Assembly: GCA_016302215.1 (NCBI GenBank)
Contig: JAEDNZ010000032.1
Coordinates: 1-14,151, forward strand
Direction of reading: 5' to 3'
DNA length: 14,151 nucleotides
Source of the DNA: Muribaculaceae bacterium
GTDB taxonomy: Bacteria; Bacteroidota; Bacteroidia; Bacteroidales; Muribaculaceae
Both the position numbers and the translations under genes were made by a program. The stretch's first letter is position 1; each line of letters opens with the position of its first letter. The notes below the pieces were generated by a model. The model did no database searches. It was not told the origin of the DNA and was given only the letters and a program-made list of their open reading frames with translations. Below are positions 7,094-14,151 of the stretch, in pieces.

Positions 7094-7144
7094 AATAACA
7101 AATAATGTAGGCTGCCGGAGAAAGAACTGCAACCCAATTTTGCG

Positions 7145-7152
7145 CAAAGTTA
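7145..7152 (-). promoter_or_regulatory. Promoter -7 element of the envelope operon
   Basis: On the minus strand this reads TAACTTTG, an exact TAnnTTTG match followed by CG. The transcript would start near 7140, leaving a leader of about 45 bases before the ATG at 7093. A TTTG at 7180-7177 is 24 bases upstream, somewhat far for a standard -33 element. Confidence 0.72.
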
Positions 7153-7306
7153 CGACATTTTCAGGTATAAACCTAACAAATCGGCCAATTTGCCAATAAA
7201 AACCGACGAAATGGCCTCACCGCGGTGTGCTATCGCCTGCCGCATCATTTGTAGGAATATGCCTATATGTGCAGCCCGGGCGTGTGTGGTTTTCAAAAAA
7301 AATGCC

Positions 7307-7314
7307 TACCTTTG
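7307..7314 (+). promoter_or_regulatory. Promoter -7 element of the CPBP protease gene
   Basis: TACCTTTG matches TAnnTTTG exactly and is followed by CGCGC. It sets a transcript start near 7320, only about 18 bases before the ATG at 7338. This excludes the longer frame that opens at a GTG at 7227. AAGGAAT directly ahead of the ATG could act as a weak ribosome site. Confidence 0.72.
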
Positions 7315-7337
7315 CGCGCATAAAAAATGTAAGGAAT

Positions 7338-8216
7338 ATGACAACGACTGATATCAAGCTCGCGCTGACGCTGCCCAAGCGTCTTGCCATCTTTGGCTGC
7401 ATCACCATAGTAGGCTTTTTCTTGACCACGATGGTGGCTTATCTGATAACGCTGAAATTCGGGGGCGACTCTACGCCGGCGATGCGCATAGCGGCGATTA
7501 TGCAAGATGTGCTGCTGCTGATACTGCCGGCGATAGCCACGGCAATGCTGGTGACGCGCCGGCCGGCCGACCTGTTGGCACTGCGCGTGGCGTCGCCTCG
7601 GCGGCTATGGCTTCCGGGCGTGCTTGCGGCGGTGACGCTGGTGGTCTCCACGCCGGCCATGAATGCCGTGATAGCGTGGAATGCGGCGCTGCCGCTGCCC
7701 GATGGCCTCGCGGCTGTGATGCTCGAGATGGAGCAGAGCGCGGCGGCCGCATTGTCGGTGATACAGGGTCACGGCGGCGTGGGCGATATCATCGTGGCGG
7801 TCTTTGTGATGGGTGTGGCTGCGGGCTTTGCCGAGGAGCTGTTTTTCCGCGGAGCGTTTCAGCGGCTGCTTGTCACAGGGCGCGTGAATGTGCACGTGGC
7901 TGTGTGGGTCGTGGGCATAGTGTTTTCGCTGATACACATGCAGTTTTACGGATTTGTGCCGCGTATGTTGCTGGGCGTGTATTTCGGCTATCTGCTGGTG
8001 TGGTCGGGCACGGTGTGGCTGCCCATCATCATCCATGCGCTTAACAACACGCTGTATGTGCTTAATGCACGCCTTGCCGGCGAAGGGTCGGCACTGGAGA
8101 CCATAGGCACGGGCGATACGGCGGTGTGGGCCGCGGTGAGCGTTGTGGCCACCGTGGCGCTGCTATATGTGCTGAACCGGGTGAGCCGCGGCCGCGGCGG
8201 CGCTGTTATCGCTTGA
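7338..8216 (+). CDS. CPBP-family intramembrane glutamic protease (Abi/CAAX-protease type)
   Basis: A 292-residue polytopic inner-membrane protein. It has several hydrophobic segments (about 16-38, 52-72, 91-112, 149-164, 184-198, 207-222, 262-278). The CPBP signatures are complete: EELFFR (Glu 166, Glu 167, Arg 171), FSLIH ending in His 200, and HALNN with His 233 and Asn 237. Relatives include Rce1-type CAAX proteases and bacteriocin-immunity or Abi proteins. The substrate of this one is unknown. It is transcribed divergently from the envelope operon with its own promoter. Its last 11 bases overlap the end of ruvC on the other strand. The N-terminal extension to 7227 is rejected because it spans the promoter. 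Confidence 0.9.
   Translation: MTTTDIKLALTLPKRLAIFGCITIVGFFLTTMVAYLITLKFGGDSTPAMRIAAIMQDVLLLILPAIATAMLVTRRPADLLALRVASPRRLWLPGVLAAVTLVVSTPAMNAVIAWNAALPLPDGLAAVMLEMEQSAAAALSVIQGHGGVGDIIVAVFVMGVAAGFAEELFFRGAFQRLLVTGRVNVHVAVWVVGIVFSLIHMQFYGFVPRMLLGVYFGYLLVWSGTVWLPIIIHALNNTLYVLNARLAGEGSALETIGTGDTAVWAAVSVVATVALLYVLNRVSRGRGGAVIA
8185..8198. repeat. 14-bp perfect GC palindrome near the convergent gene ends
   Basis: GCCGCGGCCGCGGC is its own reverse complement. It lies in the last codons of the CPBP gene, 7 bp from the stop of ruvC. As RNA it could fold into a 5-bp stem with a 4-base loop on either transcript. There is no immediate T-run, so a terminator role is only possible; it may simply follow from Arg/Gly codons in GC-rich DNA. 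Confidence 0.5.
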
Positions 8217-8802
8217 CTTTAGAGGGATTTTTGTCGATAAACTCCTTCCACGACTTGCATGCCGATGCCGAGGAGCGCGGCCGTTGCGACTCATAGAAGT
8301 GGCATAGAGCCGCAGCGAGGGCGTCGGTGGCGTCGAGCTGAGGCAAGATGCTGTCGTCGGGGATGGCGAGGAGCCGCTTGAGCATCTCGCGCACCTGCTC
8401 CTTGGAGGCGGCGCCATTGCCGGTGATGGCCATTTTTATCTTACGAGGCTCATACTCGGTGATGGGCACATCGCGAATGAGCGCGGCTGCCATTGCCACG
8501 CCTTGTGCGCGTCCGAGTTTGAGCATCGACTGCACGTTTTTGCCGAAGAAAGGCGCCTCGATAGCCATCTCGTCGGGCAGATACTGCTCCACGAGCGAGA
8601 GCACGCGCTCGTGGATACGGCGCAGCCTCAGATAGTGGGTTTCAAACTTATCGAGGGTGAGCACGCCCATAGCTATCATCTGCGGCTTGGAGCGGGCGTC
8701 CACGCCTATGATGCCGTAGCCCATGACGTTGGTGCCCGGGTCTATGCCTATGATGACGCGGCTGAATGGCCAGGTGTCAGCAGTGTTGGCGGCGGCGGTC
8801 AT
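8206..8802 (-). CDS. ruvC: Crossover junction endodeoxyribonuclease RuvC
   Basis: RuvC is a dimeric nuclease that resolves Holliday junctions, acting with RuvAB in recombinational repair. The 198-residue product carries the four acidic metal-binding residues: Asp 21 in IGIDPGT, Glu 82 in AIEAPFFGKN, and Asp 157 and Asp 160 in QLDATDALAAAL. They correspond to Asp7, Glu66, Asp138 and Asp141 of the E. coli enzyme. The segment KLGRAQGVAMAAA is also typical. The protein has about 14 extra N-terminal residues and a basic tail (KSWKEFIDKNPSKVKR) of the kind seen in Bacteroidales RuvC. The ATG overlaps the TGA of the DUF4286 gene by 4 bp, which supports this start. It is the last gene of the minus-strand operon, and its end overlaps the CPBP gene by 11 bp. 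Confidence 0.96.
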   Translation of the reverse strand: MTAAANTADTWPFSRVIIGIDPGTNVMGYGIIGVDARSKPQMIAMGVLTLDKFETHYLRLRRIHERVLSLVEQYLPDEMAIEAPFFGKNVQSMLKLGRAQGVAMAAALIRDVPITEYEPRKIKMAITGNGAASKEQVREMLKRLLAIPDDSILPQLDATDALAAALCHFYESQRPRSSASACKSWKEFIDKNPSKVKR

Positions 8803-9104
8803 GACAGCACTTGCAGGGCGGTTTGGAAGAAGAGCACGCGGTCAGGCCACCGCTCCATGATTTTGCTGAAGAGCGCGGCGCCGCAGTCCTCATACCAGCA
8901 GTTGATGTCGTCAACGCTGCCGGCGGCAAACTGCAGGGCGTAGTTTGTGGCTTTGTCATCGACTTGGTGCAAGACACGCGCCAATTGCGGCTTGTCGATG
9001 CCTTCGCACTCCAGCGATGCGGGTATGAAGTCGCCGTTGATGAAGGCGATAAACTCGTCGGCGAGGGCGTTCTCTACCGAGAATGTGATATTGTGGATAT
9101 ACAT
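8799..9104 (-). CDS. DUF4286 family protein
   Basis: A 101-residue small soluble protein beginning MYIHNITFSVENALADEF. It has the length and N-terminal pattern of the DUF4286 family, which in Bacteroidetes is often found beside ruvC. It has alternating strands and helices like a small ferredoxin-like fold, but that is inferred. No catalytic motif or signal peptide is visible. Its TGA overlaps the ruvC ATG (ATGA, 8799-8802), so the two are probably coupled. The 42-bp gap to the glycosyltransferase gene upstream contains a C-rich tract. Its function is unknown. Confidence 0.8.
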   Translation of the reverse strand: MYIHNITFSVENALADEFIAFINGDFIPASLECEGIDKPQLARVLHQVDDKATNYALQFAAGSVDDINCWYEDCGAALFSKIMERWPDRVLFFQTALQVLS

Positions 9105-9128
9105 ATTATTAATATGATAGCGAGCGTT

Positions 9129-9143
9129 GGGGGGGTGGGGTGG
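9129..9143 (+). repeat. G-run tract G7-T-G4-T-G2 in the intergenic gap
   Basis: A run of seven G, then T, four G, T and two G fills most of the short gap between the glycosyltransferase stop and the DUF4286 start. In the operon's transcript it is C-rich and ends about 25 bases ahead of the DUF4286 ATG. The homopolymer could slip in replication or sequencing. No function is shown. Confidence 0.8.
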
Positions 9144-9146
9144 TGC

Positions 9147-9905
9147 TTAATTCTTGCGCTTGGCGTTTCTGATAAAGAATTTTATGTGGCGGGCGAGAGT
9201 GGGCCAAAAGCCGTAGTATCGGCTCATTATCTTGAAGCGCTCCATAAGCGATGCGCGGTGGTTGGCCGTGGTCAGTCCTTCGGCGAGGTAGTCGATGATG
9301 ATGCCATCGATGTAGCTGTTGCGGCGCGAGCGCAGCAGGCAGCGGATACACCACTCATAGTCAGCCGAGTATCGGTATTTGAGGTCGTAGTATCCGGCCA
9401 CACGCCTCAGCACCACAAATGCTTGGTGGCACACCACCATGCCGTCGGCAAAGCTCTTGACCGATAGCCGGCGAGGCGCCGTGAGGTGTCGCGGCTTCAG
9501 AAATGTGCCGTTGTCATCTACGATGTCGGTTTGGCCATAGACGATGCCTGGGTAGTCGTTGTCGAGGATGGTGTCGGCGATGGTCTGGAGGGTGTCGGCG
9601 CTGTGAAACTTGTCGCCGGCGTTGAGAAAGATGAAGTAGTCGCCTTTAGCGAGGCCGATGCCCTTGTTCATGGCGTCATAAAGGCCTTTGTCAGGTTCGG
9701 AGAGCAGCGAGATCAGCGGGTTGCGCTGCATGGCTTGATTGACGATGTCGAGGGTGCCGTCGGTAGAAGCACCGTCGATGATAAGGTGCTCGTACAGGCT
9801 GCAAGACTGAGCGGCGACGCTGTCGAGGGTGCGCTGCACCGTGGCGGCGGCGTTGTAAGTGACGGTGATTATCGAGAATAGCGGATGAAGTGTGGTGCTG
9901 GCCAT
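9147..9905 (-). CDS. Family 2 glycosyltransferase
   Basis: A 252-residue cytosolic GT-A fold enzyme that would transfer a sugar from a nucleotide-sugar to a surface glycan or similar acceptor. Signatures, numbered from this start, are FSIITVTYNA (10-19), IDGASTDGT (43-51), SEPDKGLYDAMNKGI (69-83), the DXD-equivalent FLNAGD with Asp 98, and SADYEW (about 180-185), a likely catalytic-base region. The pattern resembles WcaE/WfgS-type GT2 enzymes; donor and acceptor cannot be told. It has no transmembrane segment, and its C-terminus is basic. The frame also contains a TTG at 9914 that would overlap the upstream stop by 4 bp. The ATG at 9905, 5 bp past that stop, is preferred. No other polysaccharide genes are nearby, so its place between an AlbA_2 protein and DUF4286 is unusual. 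Confidence 0.92.
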   Translation of the reverse strand: MASTTLHPLFSIITVTYNAAATVQRTLDSVAAQSCSLYEHLIIDGASTDGTLDIVNQAMQRNPLISLLSEPDKGLYDAMNKGIGLAKGDYFIFLNAGDKFHSADTLQTIADTILDNDYPGIVYGQTDIVDDNGTFLKPRHLTAPRRLSVKSFADGMVVCHQAFVVLRRVAGYYDLKYRYSADYEWCIRCLLRSRRNSYIDGIIIDYLAEGLTTANHRASLMERFKIMSRYYGFWPTLARHIKFFIRNAKRKN

Positions 9906-9910
9906 AGCTG

Positions 9911-12900
9911 TCAATGTTGTTTTTGAGCTGCCATAGAGATGAGATGCTTTAATTTGGCGTCAGCCTCGGTGCTGTTGCGGCGGCAGTGCATGGTGTAGCC
10001 TAACTGGCGCTGGCTGATGTCAGACGTCAATGAGCCTTTGAACTCCTCGCGCGCAGTAGCGTCGATGATGTCGTAAAGCACCGTGCCGGCGAGCCCCGGG
10101 GCATCGATAAAGCGCTTTGGTTGCGAGTTGACGTGAGCTGCCTCCAGCTCGGCTATCGGGGTGGCACGCTGCCAGAGCCCGTCGTTGTTGTCGTAGATGA
10201 CAGAGAGCAGGCAGTCGTCGGCGCCGGCGATGGCGGCAAAAGCGGGCCGGGCGTCGTTGTAGTATGCAAAAGGCTTGTTGGTGGCTTTCTTGAGGATTTC
10301 GATGATAGGCACTTTTAAGACCTTGGCATCGGGGTATGCTATGATTAGGAATGCGCCATCACACTCGCTGTCTTTGATGGTGAGCGTGAGGTCGCAGCCC
10401 GGCTCCATGTCGATGTATATGTCAGAGTCAGAGTATATCATAGAGCCGTCGTGCATGATGTAGATGTAGCCGGCAGGCTGCTCAAAGCCGTCGTCGTAGG
10501 AGTGTAGCACCTGGCGTTTCCATGCCGAGGTGGCAATTACCGGCGCTGCAGGCGACGGGGCGCTCGTCGCCGAGACGGTTTTGGCGGCAGCGCGAGCCTT
10601 GGTGGAGCTCGTGTCGGTGTCGGCGACGGCATAGGCTTCGAGGTTGGCCTTGCGCTCGTCAGAAGTAGGGAGGCCGAGCTCGGCTCGGCGCATAGCCTCC
10701 TGTGCGCTGCGCATCTCGATGAAGTCGTAGCGTTTTTCGCCTACGAGCATCACCGTAGATGTGCTCTGACGCTCATAGAGCTTGTCGTCAAGGAATATAG
10801 GCGTGATGCTGGGCTTCACTTTGACCACAATGACATCTTTGTCGGCATCATCATCGGGGGCAATCTCCACCAGGCGAGCAACATTGATGTCAAAACGTAT
10901 TCGCACGAGGTTTTCGAGGAAGACACATAGGTTATCGACCGTCTTCATGTCAAACTTGTAAGAGTCGATAACACCTTTGCGGGTCTTGTAGTATTCGAGG
11001 TCATCGTGAAATCCGGCCTCGTAGTGCTGGTCGTTGACGCCGATGTAGAGCGTGCCGCCGGTAGAGTTGAGGAAGCCGGCGATAATCTTTAGGATTACAA
11101 ACTGCTGACCTTCGGGGTTAGGCTCGATTTTCTCGTTGGGGAAGCGGCGTGCGGTGAATACGAGGCTGCTCTTGAACTCAACATATTGTGTTTCGGAGCC
11201 GTAGTATTTGAGGCGTTTTGTCTCGTTGTTGACACCCAGTAGCGATGCTATCTTGGCTTTAATGCCTTTGGCCACGTTGGTATCGTCGGCCGCCGCGGCG
11301 TTGTCGCCGGTGACCATGTTGTAGGAGAGCACGAGCCGGGCGAGTGTCACCTCAAGGTTGTTGCGCGCATTCTGAATGATGTGCCACAGCTCGTCGTTGA
11401 ACGAGGTGTCGCCCAAGCGCGATACTATCTGCAGTCGCTTATACATCAGCTCCAGCATAGGCTGGCCGGCGATGAGGGCGCTGTATTGCTCGAGGTCGTC
11501 GGCATCAATGCGGCTGTTGGTGGCATAGAATTGGTGGAGACGCAGCAGGCCGGCCTGCACATCGAGGAGCTGAGCCGTGGCCCGGTCATTGATAGAAAGG
11601 GCTATCATTCGAGCAAACATCAGGTAGTCATAGGCGAGGAGTATCTCCTTGGCGGCCTGCGCCTTGAATTTGAGTATCTCTATGATTTCGGAGATGTCGT
11701 CGGTAGAAAGGGTGCTGTCATCGTCGTCGATGTAGTTGCTTTCAGAGTCGGTATCATCGTTGTCAAGGATGTAGCTGATGGCGTGCACGATGTTGTGAAA
11801 GGCCAGGTCCTTGTCCACCTTGACGTCGGGGTCGTCACACAGGCCTGTGATGGTGCCATGGACCTGCACCTTGGAGGGCTGTATGTCGAGCACGCGGAAG
11901 TTGACGATAGAGCCTTTGGGGTATGTGACATCTTTGTCGTGAGCGAGTATCACGCCCACTCCTACGCTGCTTATGGCGCTGTAATAAGCCGATCCCATCT
12001 GGCCGGCAATAACGGCGGTGTAAGTGTCATTGTAGTCAAAGAGCTCGGTGATGACGGATTTTACCTCTTCGCGCAGTGAGAAGACATACACGCCGTTGTC
12101 GTCGATGTCGATGATGCGGGCGTGGAAGTGGAGCGGCGAGCCGTCGTTGTCGGTAAACGTAGAAGGCGACACCGAGCTGATGTTGTAGCCGATGATTTCA
12201 TCGCGACGTATCACGCCTTCGGCTGAGATAAAGTCGGGGTCGTCGATGCGGCAGCGGAACAGCGGATTGACCCCGGCGTTGTCGCTGATGATATCGCCTA
12301 TTACGATATACACATCATCGCCTTTGCCGGCCTCACGCTGCTCTGTGGGCTCCTTGGCCTGGGCTATGCGTTTCTCCAAGAGCGCCGCTTCAATCTGTCG
12401 CCATAGCTGGTGGTGCGCCTCAAAGTTTTTGAGCTTTGAGCCGGAGAGCTGCGAGATGTGGTCAAGGAACACTTGCGGCGACAGCCACGGCATCAGCGAT
12501 GATGGTATAGCGGGTGTGGAGCATCGCTCGTCGGCACGTCGCAGCGAGATGCTGTCGTTGTCGGCTGATATCATCACGCCGGTGTCCGTGCATAAGTAAG
12601 CCTTCTTAATGTCGGGGTCAATGCTTCCGGGCATCACGGTGGCGCGCGTCATGAGCATCATAGGCTCTTTGATATCGTCGTAGTTGATTTGTACTGACAT
12701 GTTGTGGCCGAGAATCGTGAGATAGGCCTTGCGCAGCAGGTCGTCGCTCTTGGTGGGGCGCAGCAGTGAGATGTAGCGGTAGAATAGGTTGCGATTGTAT
12801 CGGTAACGCTCATCGTTGATGCCGTCGGCGATGAAGAGCTGAAGGGCTATGGCCGTGATAGTCTTCTCGAGACGGTCGTTTTCGGCTTGTGCCTCGGCTT

Positions 12901-14008
12901 GCGGCAAGCGGTCAATCTGGGTGCGGGCGGTGCGTATGTATATCTCAAATTGCTCAACGAAGGCGCTGCGGAAGGGCTCGGTGGACCATGTCTCGAGCTT
13001 CCACTCCATGATGATGTCGAAGATCTGGCCGAGGTATTTGGTGACTAACTCCGGCGAGAGCCTGAAGATATGCATCAGCGTGGAGAACTGGCGCGCCGGG
13101 TGATATATGTAACCGGACTCGCGCAGCTTTGACATCAGTCGCTCAATGAATGTCTCCTGGCCTTTGTTGCGAATGATGCGCAGCGACGTCATGTAAGGCT
13201 CAATGGCATCGGCATATTCGGTGAGCTTATTTTGCATGGCGCGGCGGTTGACGGCCGATAGGTTGCGCAGGAAGCGCGAGTCCTCGAGGAGGTATAGCAG
13301 CACGGCGCGATAGCCCTCGAGCAGCGCTTTCAGCGCAGCGTGATGTCGCTCCGGATTGATGGTTATGAACCACTCTGACAAATTGCTATCCACGGCCGTC
13401 AGAGCCGTCATAATCCACCGCGGATTTTTGAGCATGTATTCGGCCTTGGCATCGGCAAAGGCATCCATATCCTCGCTGTTGCGGCGTACGAAGGCGCGCA
13501 GCGCTCCGCACGGGGCTATCAGACCATAAATATCGTCAATATTGATGGCGGGTAGCCTCAGCTCGCTGTCAGAGCGCTTGAGCATAAACACTTTAGAGCT
13601 GAGCTTGGCAAAGCGGCATCTTATCTGCTGCCCCACCTCGAGCATTTTGTCGGAGGTGTAGAGCTTGTATTTGATGCCGTAGTCGTCTTCGAGCATAGTA
13701 GGCTCAGAGGGGCGCCTGGCCTTAGCGGTGACTACAAAAGGGAAGTCCATGCCGCTGACATAGCGCGCGTGGTAAAAGTCATTGACATACTGAGGAATGT
13801 TGAGTATTGGCACCGGCGCGCCTGAATTGTCAATATGCTTTATGCGGCACTTTAAGGTCTTGGGCAGCGGTTGGCCTTGTTGAAATTTGATTTTGCGCAA
13901 TTTGTATTCGCCGTGTCCCGGTATCTTAATGCGGAAAAACTCTTCATCGGGCCCATACTCTTGCACTACATCAAAATCATACAGAGAATCTACAGTGTAA
14001 TTAGTCAT
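9911..14008 (-). CDS. Giant AlbA_2/Schlafen-domain protein with OB/S1-like stretches
   Basis: A 1365-residue soluble protein with no signal peptide. Residues about 936-1090 match the AlbA_2 (Schlafen-type, putative DNA/ATP-binding) domain: ETQYVEFKSSL, then KIIAGFLNSTGGTLYIGVND and LYERQSTSTV. Four other stretches have the beta-rich, glycine-turn look of OB or S1 folds: about 22-72, 86-146, 563-646 and 657-720. This is pattern reading, not a profile match. Helical regions cover about 180-440 and 770-930, with an Asp/Ser-rich linker at 749-771 and an Ala/Ser/Thr-rich linker at 1127-1160. A beta-rich C-terminal domain spans 1165-1360. The whole suggests an RNA- or DNA-binding protein. It is the first gene of an apparent operon with the glycosyltransferase, DUF4286 and ruvC, and its TGA lies 5 bp from the glycosyltransferase ATG. 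Its role is unknown. Confidence 0.85.
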   Translation of the reverse strand: MTNYTVDSLYDFDVVQEYGPDEEFFRIKIPGHGEYKLRKIKFQQGQPLPKTLKCRIKHIDNSGAPVPILNIPQYVNDFYHARYVSGMDFPFVVTAKARRPSEPTMLEDDYGIKYKLYTSDKMLEVGQQIRCRFAKLSSKVFMLKRSDSELRLPAINIDDIYGLIAPCGALRAFVRRNSEDMDAFADAKAEYMLKNPRWIMTALTAVDSNLSEWFITINPERHHAALKALLEGYRAVLLYLLEDSRFLRNLSAVNRRAMQNKLTEYADAIEPYMTSLRIIRNKGQETFIERLMSKLRESGYIYHPARQFSTLMHIFRLSPELVTKYLGQIFDIIMEWKLETWSTEPFRSAFVEQFEIYIRTARTQIDRLPQAEAQAENDRLEKTITAIALQLFIADGINDERYRYNRNLFYRYISLLRPTKSDDLLRKAYLTILGHNMSVQINYDDIKEPMMLMTRATVMPGSIDPDIKKAYLCTDTGVMISADNDSISLRRADERCSTPAIPSSLMPWLSPQVFLDHISQLSGSKLKNFEAHHQLWRQIEAALLEKRIAQAKEPTEQREAGKGDDVYIVIGDIISDNAGVNPLFRCRIDDPDFISAEGVIRRDEIIGYNISSVSPSTFTDNDGSPLHFHARIIDIDDNGVYVFSLREEVKSVITELFDYNDTYTAVIAGQMGSAYYSAISSVGVGVILAHDKDVTYPKGSIVNFRVLDIQPSKVQVHGTITGLCDDPDVKVDKDLAFHNIVHAISYILDNDDTDSESNYIDDDDSTLSTDDISEIIEILKFKAQAAKEILLAYDYLMFARMIALSINDRATAQLLDVQAGLLRLHQFYATNSRIDADDLEQYSALIAGQPMLELMYKRLQIVSRLGDTSFNDELWHIIQNARNNLEVTLARLVLSYNMVTGDNAAAADDTNVAKGIKAKIASLLGVNNETKRLKYYGSETQYVEFKSSLVFTARRFPNEKIEPNPEGQQFVILKIIAGFLNSTGGTLYIGVNDQHYEAGFHDDLEYYKTRKGVIDSYKFDMKTVDNLCVFLENLVRIRFDINVARLVEIAPDDDADKDVIVVKVKPSITPIFLDDKLYERQSTSTVMLVGEKRYDFIEMRSAQEAMRRAELGLPTSDERKANLEAYAVADTDTSSTKARAAAKTVSATSAPSPAAPVIATSAWKRQVLHSYDDGFEQPAGYIYIMHDGSMIYSDSDIYIDMEPGCDLTLTIKDSECDGAFLIIAYPDAKVLKVPIIEILKKATNKPFAYYNDARPAFAAIAGADDCLLSVIYDNNDGLWQRATPIAELEAAHVNSQPKRFIDAPGLAGTVLYDIIDATAREEFKGSLTSDISQRQLGYTMHCRRNSTEADAKLKHLISMAAQKQH

Positions 14009-14151
14009 ACTTATATTTTGTTAGTCAGGTTAATAAATCAATAATCAAAAAAAATGTAGATAATAACGGGTTAGTAAAATTCGCTACAACTAACAAAGAT
14101 ACAACAAAAAAGCGTGACAACCCTATCTATTAATTATTTTTATGATAAAAA
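14009..14151. other. AT-rich upstream region of the giant gene
   Basis: This 143-bp stretch contains the promoter of the leftward operon and no visible gene. It is far richer in A and T than the coding DNA beside it. TTAGT motifs occur at 14001, 14021 and 14071. GTTAGT (14070-14075) pairs with ACTAAC (14089-14094) as a 6-bp inverted repeat that touches the -7 element. Confidence 0.6.
14094..14101 (-). promoter_or_regulatory. Promoter -7 element of the giant gene/ruvC operon
   Basis: On the minus strand this reads TATCTTTG, an exact match to TAnnTTTG. It would start a transcript near 14088 with a leader of about 80 AT-rich bases. A TTG at 14120-14118 sits 16 bases upstream, a little close for the -33 element. 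Confidence 0.7.

Noticed and set aside
7227..7337. N-terminal extension of the CPBP protein from a GTG at 7227
   Set aside because: The promoter -7 element at 7307-7314 lies inside it, and the ATG at 7338 gives a normal start.
9906..9914. TTG start of the glycosyltransferase at 9914 with a 4-bp overlap
   Set aside because: An ATG three codons later gives a normal N-terminus. The overlap alone is not enough to prefer TTG, although it is not excluded.
11381..12079. 232-codon plus-strand frame inside the giant gene
   Set aside because: It is antisense to a continuous 1365-codon gene, with a repetitive Val/Gly/Glu composition and no recognisable motif.
1..14151. tRNA, rRNA, CRISPR array, complete insertion sequence
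   Set aside because: I looked for cloverleaf-like or conserved rRNA segments, regular repeats and transposase motifs and found none. Small RNAs cannot be excluded by eye.

Overview
The window looks like chromosomal DNA of a gut-type member of the Bacteroidales, possibly Muribaculaceae-like. The grounds are Bacteroidetes-type promoter -7 elements (TAnnTTTG) ahead of several genes, starts without strong Shine-Dalgarno sites, a PCMD-domain lipoprotein, short outer-membrane barrels of the FIPKG[KQ]W type, and a DUF4286 gene joined to ruvC. The family-level placement is inference. Most of the window is GC-rich. The first ~400 bases are clearly AT-richer (about 36% GC by hand count over 1-360).

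Left end (1-1161, minus strand): an HNH endonuclease gene overlaps by 4 bp a second gene that runs off the left edge. That second gene has an unrecognised product and low GC. Together they look like an acquired restriction- or defence-type cassette. A 484-bp gap (1162-1645) follows. It holds a 13-bp perfect inverted repeat and the promoter of aroB (1646-2722, plus strand), the second step of the shikimate pathway.

Middle (2782-7093, minus strand): a tight four-gene cell-envelope operon. In transcription order it encodes barrel protein A, its paralogue barrel protein B (4-bp overlap), a lipoprotein with two Ig-like repeats, a fibronectin III-like module and a PCMD domain (13-bp gap), and a phosphate-selective-porin-like barrel (31-bp gap). 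All four carry export signals, so they probably form or serve one outer-membrane assembly of unknown function. A CPBP intramembrane protease gene (7338-8216) is transcribed divergently from it.

Right part (8206-14008, minus strand): an apparent operon of a 1365-residue protein with an AlbA_2/Schlafen-type domain and several OB/S1-like stretches, a GT2 glycosyltransferase, a DUF4286 protein and RuvC Holliday-junction resolvase. The links are a 5-bp gap, a 42-bp gap and a 4-bp overlap. The 3' end of ruvC overlaps the 3' end of the CPBP gene by 11 bp. I saw no rRNA, tRNA, CRISPR array or complete insertion sequence.

The best candidates for something undescribed are the giant AlbA_2 protein and its link to ruvC, the HNH/partner pair with the nearby inverted repeat, and the four-gene envelope operon.
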